Positions 1 through 10,637 of a DNA stretch of 64,000 nucleotides are shown here, piece after piece. The notes beneath the pieces are model-generated. The model was not told the origin of the DNA and made no database searches. It worked only from the letters and a program-made list of their open reading frames with translations. Source of the stretch: Macrophomina tecta (lineage: Eukaryota; Ascomycota; Dothideomycetes; Botryosphaeriales; Botryosphaeriaceae). The position numbers and the translations under genes were made by a program. Each line of letters begins with the position of its first letter. The first letter of the stretch is position 1. The stretch is taken from positions 652,303 to 716,302 of the forward strand of contig JAKSGN010000010.1 in NCBI GenBank assembly GCA_024180945.1, read 5' to 3'.

Positions 1-449
1 TTATTTTGTTCTAGGCTTGTAGTCGAGTATTTTATCGGCCGAAGACCACGGTCTCTGCTAAGACTATTTAGTAAGTTTAGTCTGCGCTTTCTGGTTCTCT
101 ACATAAGCTAAAGTGGTTATTAGGTTAAAACTTCGCGCGCCCGGTTAAGTGCATTACGCCACAAGTGCTTCCCGAGAACGGGAGTCGTTCTTCTCTCGAC
201 CTTAGAAGTTTCGGTGGTACGTCTAACCTATCAGGTTCTCCGAGGATCTTAGACAGGGCTTTCTCGGTGCGACGGCACAGAGCGAAAAAAAAAAAAAAAA
301 AAAAAATTACATGCCACCCATATTCGCATGCTTCAGTAATTTGCAGTATTTACTGGTGTCATTCTATTAACTCAAGGAGCTGAAAGCTCCGCGAGAGCGT
401 TTTCTTCTAGACGGCAAAAGTCATCACATGCGGGACTCTGGATCGAATC
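1..449. other. Non-coding stretch with a 22-bp A tract
   Basis: No convincing gene is seen. The only marked feature is an uninterrupted run of 22 adenines at 285-306. The open frames here are short and low in complexity. The stretch lies downstream (3' side) of the minus-strand gene at 450-2186 and may hold its 3' untranslated region. Confidence 0.5.
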
Positions 450-2186
450 TCAAACCCGCCCACCAAACAAGTATAACGCATCTGCAAAACACACAGCCTT
501 CTGCCTCTCGAACAATTGCCTCTCCCACTCCTCCCCCGACATACCTTGTGCCTCCTTCGCCCTCGTTGCTGCGGCTTGCAGCTTCACCAAGTCGGCCAGA
601 ACGTATAAGTCCGCATTCCGGCACACCTTTTCGTTCATCCACCGTCGCACATGCTCGACCTGTGCCTCCACATCATCTGACCATGAAGATATTGTAGTCG
701 CCTCCGTCGTCGCCGCGGCACAACGCCAGATCACAGTCCGCATCAATGCATCCCGCCTTCCGTCGAAAGCTGCGATGTCACGCTCCCGCGCGAAATGCCC
801 GAGGCAGAGGAGCTGCGGGAGATAGTCGTCGTGCACATTAGGGAGGAGTTTCGATGTATGACGGATAAGTTGAACAAGGTCGTGGAAGAGATCGGGTTTG
901 AGCGCAGTGATGGAGGAGGCGATGAGGGGGGCGGGAGGGGGGGAGGGGACAGCGTCATCGGGAGGGTGGATGTCGGGCAACGCGCAGGTACTGGCGTACG
1001 AAGTGGTTGTGGCAGCGACGCTGCAGGATAGAGAAGGGTGAAAAGGCGGGCTAGATAATGGTAGAAAGCTGTTCGGAACAATGGAACAGGACGTTGTCTC
1101 AGTAGTATCGCCAGACGATGTGGAGGCAGCTGCTGCGGCGCGAAGACGTCGTTCAAGACTCCCTGCTGACTCTCTCGCGGGCTCTTCTGTGGCACTGCCA
1201 ACACTCTGTGGTCTATTTATTGCTTCTAGCTGATGCTCGCGAACGTGAGCGTCAAGCTGGGTTGGAAACACTTCCGTCAGGATGAGCTCTGAGCCAAACG
1301 GGCTATCTGGCACCTGCATCTCGTCCGATTGATCAGACAGAGCTTCGTGCGCTTTGCGCTTCAGAGATCTTTCAATTTCACCGCTTGTAGTTTCAACAAT
1401 CGGCGATTCGAGATCAGATTCAGGCGAGTCGGCTTTCTCTCCAATCGGCAGTGGTGATAGGACCGCATCATCGTACCGCGGAGGCGCATCTTCGACAAGC
1501 GGGTTCCATGAGGAGCCGTGTGTATCGTGGGGATAGTCCGACCAACAATTTACAGCAGCGCGCCATCCATTGGTGTAGACTGAGCGATAGTCAATGGCTG
1601 GAGTGGTTGTCTTCGGCCATTCTCTTCGTAATTTCGAGCAGATGTCGGACAGGCGGAGCTGTACGGATTCATCAGCCGTAAGGTATAAGTCGAGACTATT
1701 GGCTTCTGAAAGAGCCTGTAAGCAGGATAGGATTTCGGCAGGGACGCCAGTCACAGGCTTCTGCAGCTTGCGACGCGGGACAGGCATCACAACGAAGGCT
1801 GGAGCGTCAAGGCCGCAGCGTACTTCTAGATGATTTTCGCCCATGTACTGGCGCGCATCGTCAGACCCATTCCTGGCGGTATGTATATCCACAGACATTG
1901 ATAATTGTTCTGCGGGGATGATCAAATACATGTTGCGGGGACGCTCGGAGGTTGAGGCATGAAGTTTGACCGGAACGTGGATATTGATTAACACGCGCTG
2001 TTCAAGAGCCGCATCCCGTCCAATATGCAGAGTTAAATTGGCCTTGGCGTTGTCCGGTCCACAAAGTCGTCCAAGATACCTCCGCCTGCCCGTTCTTTTG
2101 TCCAGCCATCCCACCATTACCTGTTTACTCAAAACTGGTTCCAACTGACCTCCGATGACCTTAAGACCGCGGTCGGAAGAACCCAT
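450..2186 (-). CDS. Hypothetical protein, paralogue of the 3891-5018 gene
   Basis: Open frame of 578 residues from the ATG at 2186; the frame stays open for 52 more codons upstream to 2342, but I prefer the inner ATG because it has a good context (CCCATGG) and starts where resemblance to the neighbour begins. The N-terminal ~170 residues look like a beta-rich domain, with a stretch ending in MYLIIPAEQ that parallels FFIYVLIHPEH in the neighbour. A proline motif APPRYDDAVLSPLP follows near residue 235, matching SPPSYDELALTPPP next door, then a basic patch (KRKAHE) that could be a nuclear signal, a Ser/Thr-rich linker, and a C-terminal region rich in Trp, Cys and Arg. No catalytic motif is recognised. 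Both proteins look like members of a fungal lineage-specific family of unknown function. Extra introns cannot be excluded. Confidence 0.6.
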   Translation of the reverse strand: MGSSDRGLKVIGGQLEPVLSKQVMVGWLDKRTGRRRYLGRLCGPDNAKANLTLHIGRDAALEQRVLINIHVPVKLHASTSERPRNMYLIIPAEQLSMSVDIHTARNGSDDARQYMGENHLEVRCGLDAPAFVVMPVPRRKLQKPVTGVPAEILSCLQALSEANSLDLYLTADESVQLRLSDICSKLRREWPKTTTPAIDYRSVYTNGWRAAVNCWSDYPHDTHGSSWNPLVEDAPPRYDDAVLSPLPIGEKADSPESDLESPIVETTSGEIERSLKRKAHEALSDQSDEMQVPDSPFGSELILTEVFPTQLDAHVREHQLEAINRPQSVGSATEEPARESAGSLERRLRAAAAASTSSGDTTETTSCSIVPNSFLPLSSPPFHPSLSCSVAATTTSYASTCALPDIHPPDDAVPSPPPAPLIASSITALKPDLFHDLVQLIRHTSKLLPNVHDDYLPQLLCLGHFARERDIAAFDGRRDALMRTVIWRCAAATTEATTISSWSDDVEAQVEHVRRWMNEKVCRNADLYVLADLVKLQAAATRAKEAQGMSGEEWERQLFERQKAVCFADALYLFGGRV

Positions 2187-2772
2187 GGGATTTATTAATA
2201 GAAAGCAATCGAGGAATGTAATAAATCTAGAAGCGGTAGCGCCTGCGAAAAGGGTTAATGACGATGCCAATAACGCGACAGTTGGGTGAGAGGGGTAGGG
2301 GCATAGGTAACAGCTCCGTACGCAACAGACCACCGCAGCCAAGGTATCAACACCGACGACGGGCCGATGGGGCGCAGACTCTAGGACAGCTGGGCACTAC
2401 GAGAGTGCTGGAGTCGCCACTAAAAGCAAGCGCAAGGCACCAACACAGCGTCGGGCTGATAGGGACGTAGGTGGCCGAATCGCGCAGGACGATGCCTGTG
2501 AATGGATTGAACGATGTTGGTAGAGTGTATTCTAATGTATCGCGACGAAAGGTTTGGATGGAATGATGGATATTGATGTTATCAAGGCGGTTGTTGTTGG
2601 TTGTGTAGATGAATCGGAGCTGCTATGAGAGTTCTCCGCGCCAGCCAGGAAGTCTTGGCAACGATTAATAACCTCTTGGCTCTTCAAGCACGTGACATTA
2701 GAACGCTAATCGCTTTAGTGGCTTCTATATACAACCGAGGAGCTCCGAAGAGCAAGCGCGTCGCTTCGCAGC
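2187..2772. other. Upstream region of the 450-2186 gene
   Basis: Contains the probable promoter and 5' leader of the minus-strand gene. No other gene, repeat or RNA is recognised here. Confidence 0.35.
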
Positions 2773-3645
2773 CTAAAAGTGCTTCTGGTCTGTACTAACG
2801 TAAGTTCTGATCTCAGTTCGCCAAGTTTGGCGTCGTCGGCGGCCGAATAATATATATTTTACATGCCTTGTTGTATCCATTGGGAAACTAACTGCATCTC
2901 TCAACGACGTCCACTCTTCCCAAGCATCATTGGCCGGAGGCTTGAGCTCCAACACTTTGATTGTCGGCCGAAGGTGAGCTCGGTCGAGGCGACGATGTAC
3001 AGGGCTCGTGGTGTCAGAAACTCAACCACCTGCAATTTAGCGGCGGTGTACCTGGCCTTCAGGTTGGTGAAGGATGTGAGCAGCTGCGCCGAGGCAACCG
3101 TTGCCGAGGCCTCGAAGGCGCGCTGTCGGCCTCGAGCGTCGCGTCCATGGAGGCGTGAGGGAGGCACTGTGGTCGAGCGTCTGCAAAGGTGTCCACAGAG
3201 GTGTTTGGCGTTGGGCGTTACGCGTTTGGCAGTTGCGCGTTTAGTAGCTGCACGGCGGAGAATCTCGTTATCGCCGATAAGGTCGTGGTTTGAGATAAGG
3301 AGGTTGTGGCCACAACCTCGGCGATACTCAACACAAGCCACCAGCCGACCGACCGCCGGCCCTGCCTGCCAGGCTCCGTGCTCAATTTCCCGCTGCCCGA
3401 GATCTTGAGGAGGCCGAAAGCCACCTGCTCGCCAGCGCCCATCTCGTCCTGGGTTGCCACGAGCTCGAGCTGCTGGCGGCCAAGCTCCAGCTGACGCACG
3501 CCAACCCCCACGACGCCCGCCGCCCACCTGCTTTTCCTCGACCGCACCTGGTCCAAGCTCGCCAGCCTCACGCAACACTCCAACGCTTCCGCCTTCGATC
3601 ACTTCGTCGACCGCTACGCCGGCTTCCCATTTAGTGTCCGGGTGA
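2773..3645 (-). pseudogene. Possible gene relic, unknown
   Basis: GC-rich stretch with open frames on both strands and no single convincing gene. On the minus strand two frames look protein-like in sequence: one ends around 2955 with NLKARYTAAKLQVVEFLTPR, and the other continues from 2955 to 2773 with PPANDAWEEWTSLRDAV. A single frameshift near 2955 would join them. On the plus strand, 3370-3640 holds a competing Glu/Leu-rich frame. I recognise no family. It may be a decayed gene, a spliced gene I could not model, or chance open frames in GC-rich DNA. Confidence 0.2.
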
Positions 3646-3890
3646 GGTAGTCAGCGTGGTAGATGGCAGAGGGGGGCGGTGATATAGCATGTCGGTCGAG
3701 CCACCGGGGTCGTCTCGGCAGACGCGCGGAAGTAGGGAACGGATACACTTGCACGTTTGCGGGTAAGGTCACGTTGCAGTCATAGGATCGGAGGCGTGCA
3801 AGTAAGAGCCAAGATTAGATTTGATCGCGGAACCAGAGACACGCCGGATGACGCGTAAAAGCGTGTGGCAACAACCTATCTGCATCTACG

Positions 3891-5018
3891 CTACAAGTTT
3901 GCCGAGAAAGTCACTTCCGCAAGGTCATCCCAGATCCGTTTCTCCGCTTCTCTCATCTCGTCTGTAACCCAGTCAGTAAGCTCCTCCTTAACGTGCGGCA
4001 GCTGCTCGTCGAGACGCAAGTCTATTAGATCAGAAGTACTCGTATGCATATCTTCAACTTGGTCATCCAACTCCTGCTGCAGCGCGTCAGTCCTCTCGCC
4101 CTGCTCCTCTATCTTCTTGGTCAGATCCAGTCTTAGCTGTGACCCTTTTTCCTCGATGCGCTCGTCAAGTCTGGCCAGCATCCGCGCCTCCAGATCGCGC
4201 AGTTGCCTTTCAGACTCTTCACGCGACCGACGTGCTTCTTCAGCGATGTAGTGTCGTGTCTCTACCCTACACTCCTCCAGGACCTGCTTGCGGAAAGTCT
4301 CAAAGGCTTGCAGTTGGCCGGGCGGACTCTCCGCCCGTCGCTTCTTACCGGCCCGTGTGGAGGGAACATTGGGGGGCGGAGTGAGTGCAAGCTCATCGTA
4401 CGAAGGCGGGCTTTCGGCGGCCAGGCCGTGCGAAGGTGGCGCCAGCGGGTTGCCACCCAGGATCCTGCCACCCTGACCAGAGTAAAGTGTGGGCAGGCTG
4501 GAGAAGCGGAGCGAGGGTCTCCAGGAGCGATCGGCCGCCATGCGGCTGAGAGCCTGAACACGGGCAGTGGAGAGGTTCGAACGCGCCAGATACAAGGTGA
4601 TCTCATCCGCACCAGCCATCTCATGGAGCATGTCCAAGTCCTCGGAAGAGGCCTTGTTCCTGGGAGTAAGCCCAGTGTGAGCCGGGCCAACAACGAGCCC
4701 TCCAGGCTTTGCCAACGCTAGGCGGATGCCGACGGGCTCCGCTGCGAGCGCCGACGCGACATGCTCAGGCACGTCTGTCGGGCTGTCAAAAGATGTAATG
4801 TGCTCGGGGTGGATAAGGACGTAGATGAAGAATTTTTTTGAGCCTGCCGGCTTGAAAGCCACGGGCAGTCGCAGCCGGAACGTCGCAGTCCTGTGCTGCA
4901 GATCGAACGCGATGGCGAGAGACAGCGAAGGCGAAGTGGAAGAGGAACCGGCGTCCGGGGAGGAGCGCCATTGAGTAACGACGCGGACATCAGCAACGAC
5001 GAAGGGTTCGGCATCCAT
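3891..5018 (-). CDS. Hypothetical coiled-coil protein, paralogue of the 450-2186 gene
   Basis: A 375-residue frame from ATG 5018. Residues 1-150 resemble the N-terminal beta-rich domain of the protein at 450-2186. The motif SPPSYDELALTPPP (about residues 205-218) matches the APPRYDD motif there and is followed by a basic KKRRAES patch. The C-terminal ~150 residues are highly charged with a heptad-like pattern (REESERQLRDLEARMLARLD), so a coiled coil is likely. A canonical intron lies just upstream at 5020-5065: donor GTATGT, branch CTGAC, acceptor CTCAG, ending one base before the ATG. It may sit in the leader, or the protein may start at ATG 5226 with a basic N-terminal extension of about 54 residues. 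Function unknown. The two genes lie in the same orientation, consistent with tandem duplication and divergence. Confidence 0.6.
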   Translation of the reverse strand: MDAEPFVVADVRVVTQWRSSPDAGSSSTSPSLSLAIAFDLQHRTATFRLRLPVAFKPAGSKKFFIYVLIHPEHITSFDSPTDVPEHVASALAAEPVGIRLALAKPGGLVVGPAHTGLTPRNKASSEDLDMLHEMAGADEITLYLARSNLSTARVQALSRMAADRSWRPSLRFSSLPTLYSGQGGRILGGNPLAPPSHGLAAESPPSYDELALTPPPNVPSTRAGKKRRAESPPGQLQAFETFRKQVLEECRVETRHYIAEEARRSREESERQLRDLEARMLARLDERIEEKGSQLRLDLTKKIEEQGERTDALQQELDDQVEDMHTSTSDLIDLRLDEQLPHVKEELTDWVTDEMREAEKRIWDDLAEVTFSANL

Positions 5019-5065
5019 CCTGAGTAGAATGACGTGTCAGCAGCGGAACAGGAGTACACACATAC

Positions 5066-6546
5066 CTGGAAAGCTGAGCCCCTCTGACGTCGCAGAGGAT
5101 CCCACCCACCCAGGCTTTGATTAGGAGTAGCCTTGACTCCAGAGAAGAGGCGGCCCTCGCGCACGAACTGCCCGACCGGCGGGAACGATAGCTTCGACGA
5201 CGGCGGCTGCGGCCGTGACGCCGCATCCCCTACACAGACCCCAGCTCTTCTGCCAAAGGGACCCCGGAGGACGTTTGGCAGGTAGAAAACTGGCCAGCCG
5301 GCCTGCTGTCGAATAACACTCGCCCCCCGACGGGTCAGGAAGTAGTACGGCACGGCTACCCGCCGGACGCGGATACCTTTGGACTGACCCTATTCTCGAA
5401 TCCACGGGAGAAGCGAGTTGCAAAATTGGTCGGCAGGCGTGGTGCGATGGACGAGCGCGGAATAGAACTATGCGGGGGATGATTGAGGAGATGAAGACGC
5501 CTCGAAGGGGCGCGCGTTGATAAGTGCGGAGGCGGAACGGAACCATGCTTTTCCGGATTTAGGCAGCCGTCCTCCCCGTCCGCCGTCCGAGGCTTCGAAC
5601 GCACAACAGACATCCGTCATGGCCCGTGCATAGTACCACGTGATTTCGCGTAAACGCGTTCCGAGTCACCCCATTTTCCCTACCGGCTTCTCCGCACTTC
5701 TCACTACTAACTTATCTTTACAAGAGTCACTTTTTGTGTGCAAACAGTCACCCTTTGGGCGGGTGTGGCCCGTAACGTCACAAATCGTCCCGGATCTTCC
5801 ATGCAATAGACAGGGGATCCCGTCGAACATCCGCCAAGCCTTCTACGGCCCATTTACGAATCCCCTCTTCTCCTCCTCTTCTGCTGTGCCGCAATGCTGC
5901 CTTCGAAGTACAGGCTGTCCTCGCCTCGCACGCCCGTTGCCTTGTACGTTTCCTCCTCTGCTTGGAATACTGATCATTCCCCGCCGTACCTTACGCGCCC
6001 GCCGCCTCCTCGACCTCCTTGACATCCTTGACCTCGAAATACAGGCTATCTCCCACTACACCGAAGAATGCTATCCTCGTCGCTATTACCGCAAACCTGA
6101 CGAGCTTAGGCAACTAGCACCCACATAAAAAATATCTATTCTCCAACAATATTAGAGTCAGGACGAGACTTCTAATACACCGTTATAATACGCTTATCGT
6201 CTAGCCACAAGGACTTTATGACCCCACGGCGAGATCCCGCAGGGGAAGAAGGCCCACAGGGACAAGTGAAAAATCCAGGAAACCGTCTTTGGGCGCAGAG
6301 GACTATAGCCTAGCGGAATAATCGTACACAGACGCATGTTGGTGTTCGCTAGGTGGCTCGAGGAGTAGGATGGCCCGAGGACTAGTAGAACACGTTAGCA
6401 AGAATCTTTTTATTCATTGCTACGACGAATAACCGTTTTGTAGCCCAGCCCCATCTGCCCTCACATCCATTGCTTTGCTGATGCGAGTGGTATCAACTAA
6501 AATATTATAGGCGCGCCTTGCAAACGTCTTCACCGCCCAGGCTACC
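5066..6546. other. Intergenic region, no supported gene
   Basis: Lies between two minus-strand genes. It must hold the leader or promoter of the 3891-5018 gene, and 3' sequence of the 6547-7379 gene. A 162-codon plus-strand frame (5640-6128) has no domain-like pattern and an unlikely composition, so I do not call it. Confidence 0.35.
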
Positions 6547-7379
6547 CTAACCGTCCTGGTCGCCCGTGGCGCCCAAATCCGCGGGACCGTTACCGTCGTT
6601 ACTTTGGTTGTTCTCGCCATCGCCGCCCCGAAAGAAGTTCCAAGCCCCCACCGCTACGCCCCCAACCGCCGCGCCAGCCTGTACCGCCCCGCCCACAACC
6701 GCCACCCCGTATCCCCCCATCGCCGCGCTCTGGAACGTCGCGAAAACGCTGTGCGCCGCGACCGAGGCGCCCTGCGCGCCTGCGGCCAACGAACCTACCC
6801 ATTTAAAAAAAATCACTAAGTCAGTAAACAAGTGCTGACAATGTACATGCATGAAGAGGAAACGTCTAAGCACAACTCACCAGCGGCTGGCCCAGCAGCC
6901 GTGAACCCGGCAGCTCCGAGCAGCGGCCCCGCGACGACGAAAGGCGCGGCGAAGACGACGCCGTTCGCGACGTAGAAAGCCGTTTGGTAGGGATGCTCGG
7001 TTATGTAGTCCTGGATGTGCTTAGGGGCTTGATCCCACTCGATACCGGCGACTCTGTCGCGTGCGTTGGAGCCGGCGTTGTGGAAGAACTGCTGCGTGCC
7101 GACGAAGGCGCTCCGCATGGAGTCCATGGGCTGTGCGTTGGAAGCGGCGTTTCGGAAGAGCTGCTGCGCCCCAGCGAGGGCATTCTGCATGGAATTCATG
7201 GGCTGCGAGCTGTTCAGATGTTCAAGACTGCGGTAGAGGCTGGAAAGGAGTTGTGGGAAGACTCTGGGAATGACAGCGGCGAGTGTTGTTGCTGGGAAAT
7301 ACAGGGCCAGGCTGACACTGCAAGTCACCCCGCACCTAGTCCCACGCGTGTCGTGGCGGGTTTCACTCTCACCAAACAC
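6547..7379 (-). CDS. ISG12/IFI6-like (Ifi-6-16 family) membrane protein
   Basis: Two exons: 7379-6881 and 6794-6547, joined across an 86-nt intron (donor GTGAGT at 6880, acceptor TAG at 6795). The splice gives an uninterrupted 248-residue frame and restores the family core, in which GFTAAGPAAG runs into SLAAGAQGAS and then FATFQSAAMGGYG. That Gly/Ala-rich, small-residue helical core is typical of the interferon-alpha-inducible 6-16/ISG12 family (PF06140), whose members are small hydrophobic membrane proteins; fungal homologues are common and of unclear role. The N-terminal half has two similar segments (QNALAGAQQLFRNA and RSAFVGTQQFFHNA), a short internal repeat. The C-terminus is polar. The exact start is uncertain, since inner ATGs and an extra 5' intron are possible. 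The protein may act in mitochondrial or ER membranes by family analogy only. Confidence 0.7.
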
Positions 7380-8230
7380 TACTCTGAATTTTGACCGTCA
7401 GTTCCAACGCTATGACGGCTTTCCGCTATTTTAAACCTGCTCTAGGGCCTCTTAACTTATGCTTAATATTTTTCTACGTCGCATCCTCGACTCTCGCTGC
7501 AATACGCGATGAATGATCCCTGTCGGCTAAGTCATTATCACAGCGGCGCAGCACATCAAAGACTTTTCAGCCCTGCGCATACGTAGCTATAGTTTCAGTG
7601 GTTTATTTTAAAGATAGTGGGTTTATATAGGCGACCGGAAATCAATAATCGCTTACGTTATACTTCGGGCGGCGTGACCCCGATTCCTACCCTAAGGAGC
7701 GACACCCATAATTCCCATTTCCCGCTTGCTGGCCCTGAGCGTGCTGTAACCACAGAGCAGGCGAGTCGCAGAAACCTAATATTAGCGCATTGCAAGGCTA
7801 CCCCTGCTTGGAGATTTCAGAATAGTTTCGCACTACTATAGCTCGCTAGGGGATCTGCTGCATAAAGAAGGCCGTCGCCTCACTACCGAGCACTTTCTTG
7901 CTCATGCGATCAATCACGTCTACCTTTCCTCCAACGCCTATTTTTTTATGGGTAGATACTTAGCAGGCGACACAGTATACAATATCCGTTTTCAATTCCG
8001 AGTTGCATTCTATCCAAATTTCGAGAAGAGGAATGGGGTATGTTTACTACCAATATTTGCAGGCCGTGTATATCAAATATACTTCGGAACCATATGGTTT
8101 TCCAAAAAATTATACTCAATAGGTCTACTGACCCTTATTTCTCAAAACTATATCTTCTACGGAGCATACATATGCAACCTCCTAGAACATTATTAAGGCA
8201 GCTCCATTCTGCTATTTCCCGTAACATCGC
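7380..8230. other. Intergenic, AT-rich decayed DNA
   Basis: Base composition shifts to AT-rich from about 7600. The short open frames (for example 7948-8196) are rich in Ile, Tyr and Phe, as expected of decayed repeat DNA. No gene is supported. Confidence 0.4.
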
Positions 8231-8936
8231 GTGGGAACTTCGGGAACGTGCAAAGATATAAAAATTAAGAAAAGAAACTCAAACAAGCTCCAAGCGCATA
8301 GCGGCATCACCAATCAGAAGAAAAGAAAAAAAGGCAGTCGGTTAGAGAATAAAGACATAAAATCCCACCTAAAGCAAGGACTATCGTTCGTGGAACTAGA
8401 ATTTCATCTCCGAAGGACTAAAGAATACATTTACAGAAGGGCTAAACAATTCCCTTAGAAAGAGTTAAAAGAATTAACAAAGAACAAAAGAGGTAAACGG
8501 TCAGAAAAGGAAATCGAAGCGTTATTACTCCTGCGAGAAGAGAGCAGAAAGATCAGCAAGATCGCCATATTACTACGTAGGCCCGTCTAGAATGTTTACA
8601 AGAAGCTCGACGAGCTGGCTAGCCGCATTTCCGCTATAGAGGACCCTTGCGTCACTCATAGACCACACGAACTGTCACCGGTTGTGGGAGAATCTCTCTT
8701 CAAGTCTCGATTTCTGCAAATTTAGAAAGATATAATAGCAGACCAGGTGACTGAGACTTGGAAGAAATTTATCTCACAGAAATGTACGGATGACTTGCTA
8801 TCCCTTATTTCGAAAGGAATTCCCCAGCCTATAAAGGGTTTACTTACCAAGCTGGGCAACCCCTCATTCAAAGATCTGCAAGACTTACCATAGACGCACA
8901 CAACCAAAGCAGGTACAGCCACCTACAAAAAGTCAA
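8231..8936 (+). pseudogene. RIP-inactivated DNA-binding-like protein relic
   Basis: One reading frame runs from about 8231 to 8936 interrupted only by in-frame TAG codons at about 8457, 8588 and 8725 and near 8893, each where a Gln (CAG) is plausible. That is the pattern left by C-to-T change at CpA. Between the stops the frame is protein-like: lysine-rich with two helical repeats (GLSFVELEFHLRRTKEYIYR and KEIEALLLLREESRKISKIA) that resemble Myb/SANT-type or helix-turn-helix segments, then a charged C-terminal part. I recognise no named family. It could be a transposon-associated DNA-binding gene or a host gene caught in a RIP-affected tract. Confidence 0.4.
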
Positions 8937-9617
8937 TAGCCACCTAGTCAGTACGCCAACATCGTCCCCAAAATACAGGAGTTACTATAGCACCGAAAGC
9001 ACTCTAATTTACCCAAGATTAGTCGATAGTATATCTCATATACATATTTTACATACTCTGCTTTTTTTAGACAGTGATAAGTGCCTCTAATATCATACTG
9101 GCCGTGAGAATGTAAGAAGAATGTTGGCGCACAAGCCAGGTGGCCATTAATTTCTTATAGGTGGCTATACGATCAGTCCGTAATCGCACACCCAACGTAC
9201 AAGTACTAACTAGACGCATGTAAGATCCTAACAGGCTAACTAAGGTTTCTATTAGCAAAAAGGCGTAGTAAATTTCAAAAGGCTTAAATAGGGCAATACC
9301 GTAGCCCCAGGAGGCATGGTCTAGCAGTCGGATATCCTCTTTTACGAGCTTTACGACCTATAAAGTCAAGCAATGCTTTGACTGCTAGAGATAGAGTTAT
9401 ATTAGGACAGAGTATTAGGCACTGTAAGCCTGTAGCTGTTGCGCAGGCCAGCACAGCTCCAAGAAATACGACCAAAGAACCACACACAGCCTAAAGCGCG
9501 GCGTGCCCGCGAAGAAAGAAGTAGAAGGAAAGAGTAGAACAGGCGAGAGCTTTTAGACTATTTATTCGCCCTTAAACGGCACTCGAACCGCTAACCCTAC
9601 TCGAGAGCCGATATCTC
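8937..9617. other. AT-rich decayed DNA, no gene seen
   Basis: Short minus-strand open frames (for example 9284-9487) lack recognisable motifs. Composition fits RIP-affected repeat DNA. Confidence 0.35.
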
Positions 9618-9985
9618 CTATTCTCTAGAAAACCTACTTATAGTCTTACAAGTGCCCCCTCTTCTAATTCTATTAGCTACTCGCCGCAGGTACATTTCAT
9701 TCCCAAGATCATCAAACTTTAGCAATCCAACTACATATTCCATTGGCACAAACTCCCAGTCAAACCACTCAGTCCGGTCGGCCCCACAAAAGACCTCGGG
9801 ATTAGAATCCAGCATCCGCATAAGCTCCTTTAAAAACACCCACACCCTCGAATCTTCTATAAGTTCCACCACAGCAATTTTAACCGTCGCCGGATCCCGG
9901 TATTCCCCACGAACCCGTATTTATCTCCGCCTCCGCCTAGCTTCCGCCGAGGCCTTCTGCGCATCGTCGTAAAACGAGATGAATT
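9618..9985 (-). pseudogene. Fragment of an unknown protein gene
   Basis: The minus-strand frame ending at 9618 encodes about 100 residues of ordinary protein composition, including EWFDWEFVPMEYVVGLLKFD. Upstream the same frame continues through a TAA at about 9923 into an Arg-rich stretch, and a Gln codon may have been lost there by C-to-T change. It looks like the C-terminal part of a decayed gene. I recognise no domain and no neighbour that explains it. Confidence 0.3.
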
Positions 9986-10509
9986 AATTGGGCTTACGAT
10001 TCCCCCAGTCCAGGTGTTGCAGCATGTTTTTAATAGTACATAGTCCTGCGAGCCTCAAAATGGGAACCAGTCCGCGAAACTAATAATAAATTCTAGTTGT
10101 TCGCTACTACGAAATAAGTGGCGCTGGCTATAAGCATCTAGCACTATAACCGAGGCAAACAGAAAGCTTAAACAAATCAAATAATAAGGCATTAATCAGC
10201 CAACGATTAGGCTCATATTCCATCAGTTTTTAACAGTAACGATATGCTAAGAATTAATTAGGTAGCTATTTAGATCGCCGCACTTAATACCGTCTAGTAT
10301 AAGCGGCGTCTGCGAAAGATTGTCGTAGATATAGTAGAGTATTAGAACTTCGTTTAGCCTCACTTAATAAGGTGCGAGAAGTGTGTTAAAATATCGAATA
10401 GATAGCGGTCGCATACACGTTTCCATACTCGTAGGAGATTATAACGACCCAGTAGTAGAGTGGTGTGCTCTAACTTTAATTCTTAACGCTAGGAGTATTA
10501 CTAACGAGT
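9986..10509. other. RIP-like AT-rich DNA flanking the pogo insertion
   Basis: No gene is seen. The stretch is AT-rich with many TA steps and forms the left flank of the intact pogo/Fot1 element. Confidence 0.4.
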
Positions 10510-10511
10510 TA

Positions 10512-10573
10512 ACGTGTTTCACCACTCAGTGGGCCACACCAGTCAGTGGGCCACCCCACCAACACCAAAACGC
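10512..10573. repeat. Left 62-bp TIR of the pogo element
   Basis: Exact reverse complement of 12283-12344. It contains the motif CAGTGGGCCAC twice, then CCCCACCAAC, which suggests a duplicated transposase-binding site. Confidence 0.93.
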
Positions 10574-10637
10574 TTATTAGTACAGTTATTTCACCATAAC
10601 GCCTTTAATTTAATCAAAATCCCTATCTGACCACTCT

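Noticed and set aside
5640..6128. A 162-codon plus-strand frame
   Set aside because: No domain, mixed Pro/Arg/Ser composition, no splice context; judged chance.
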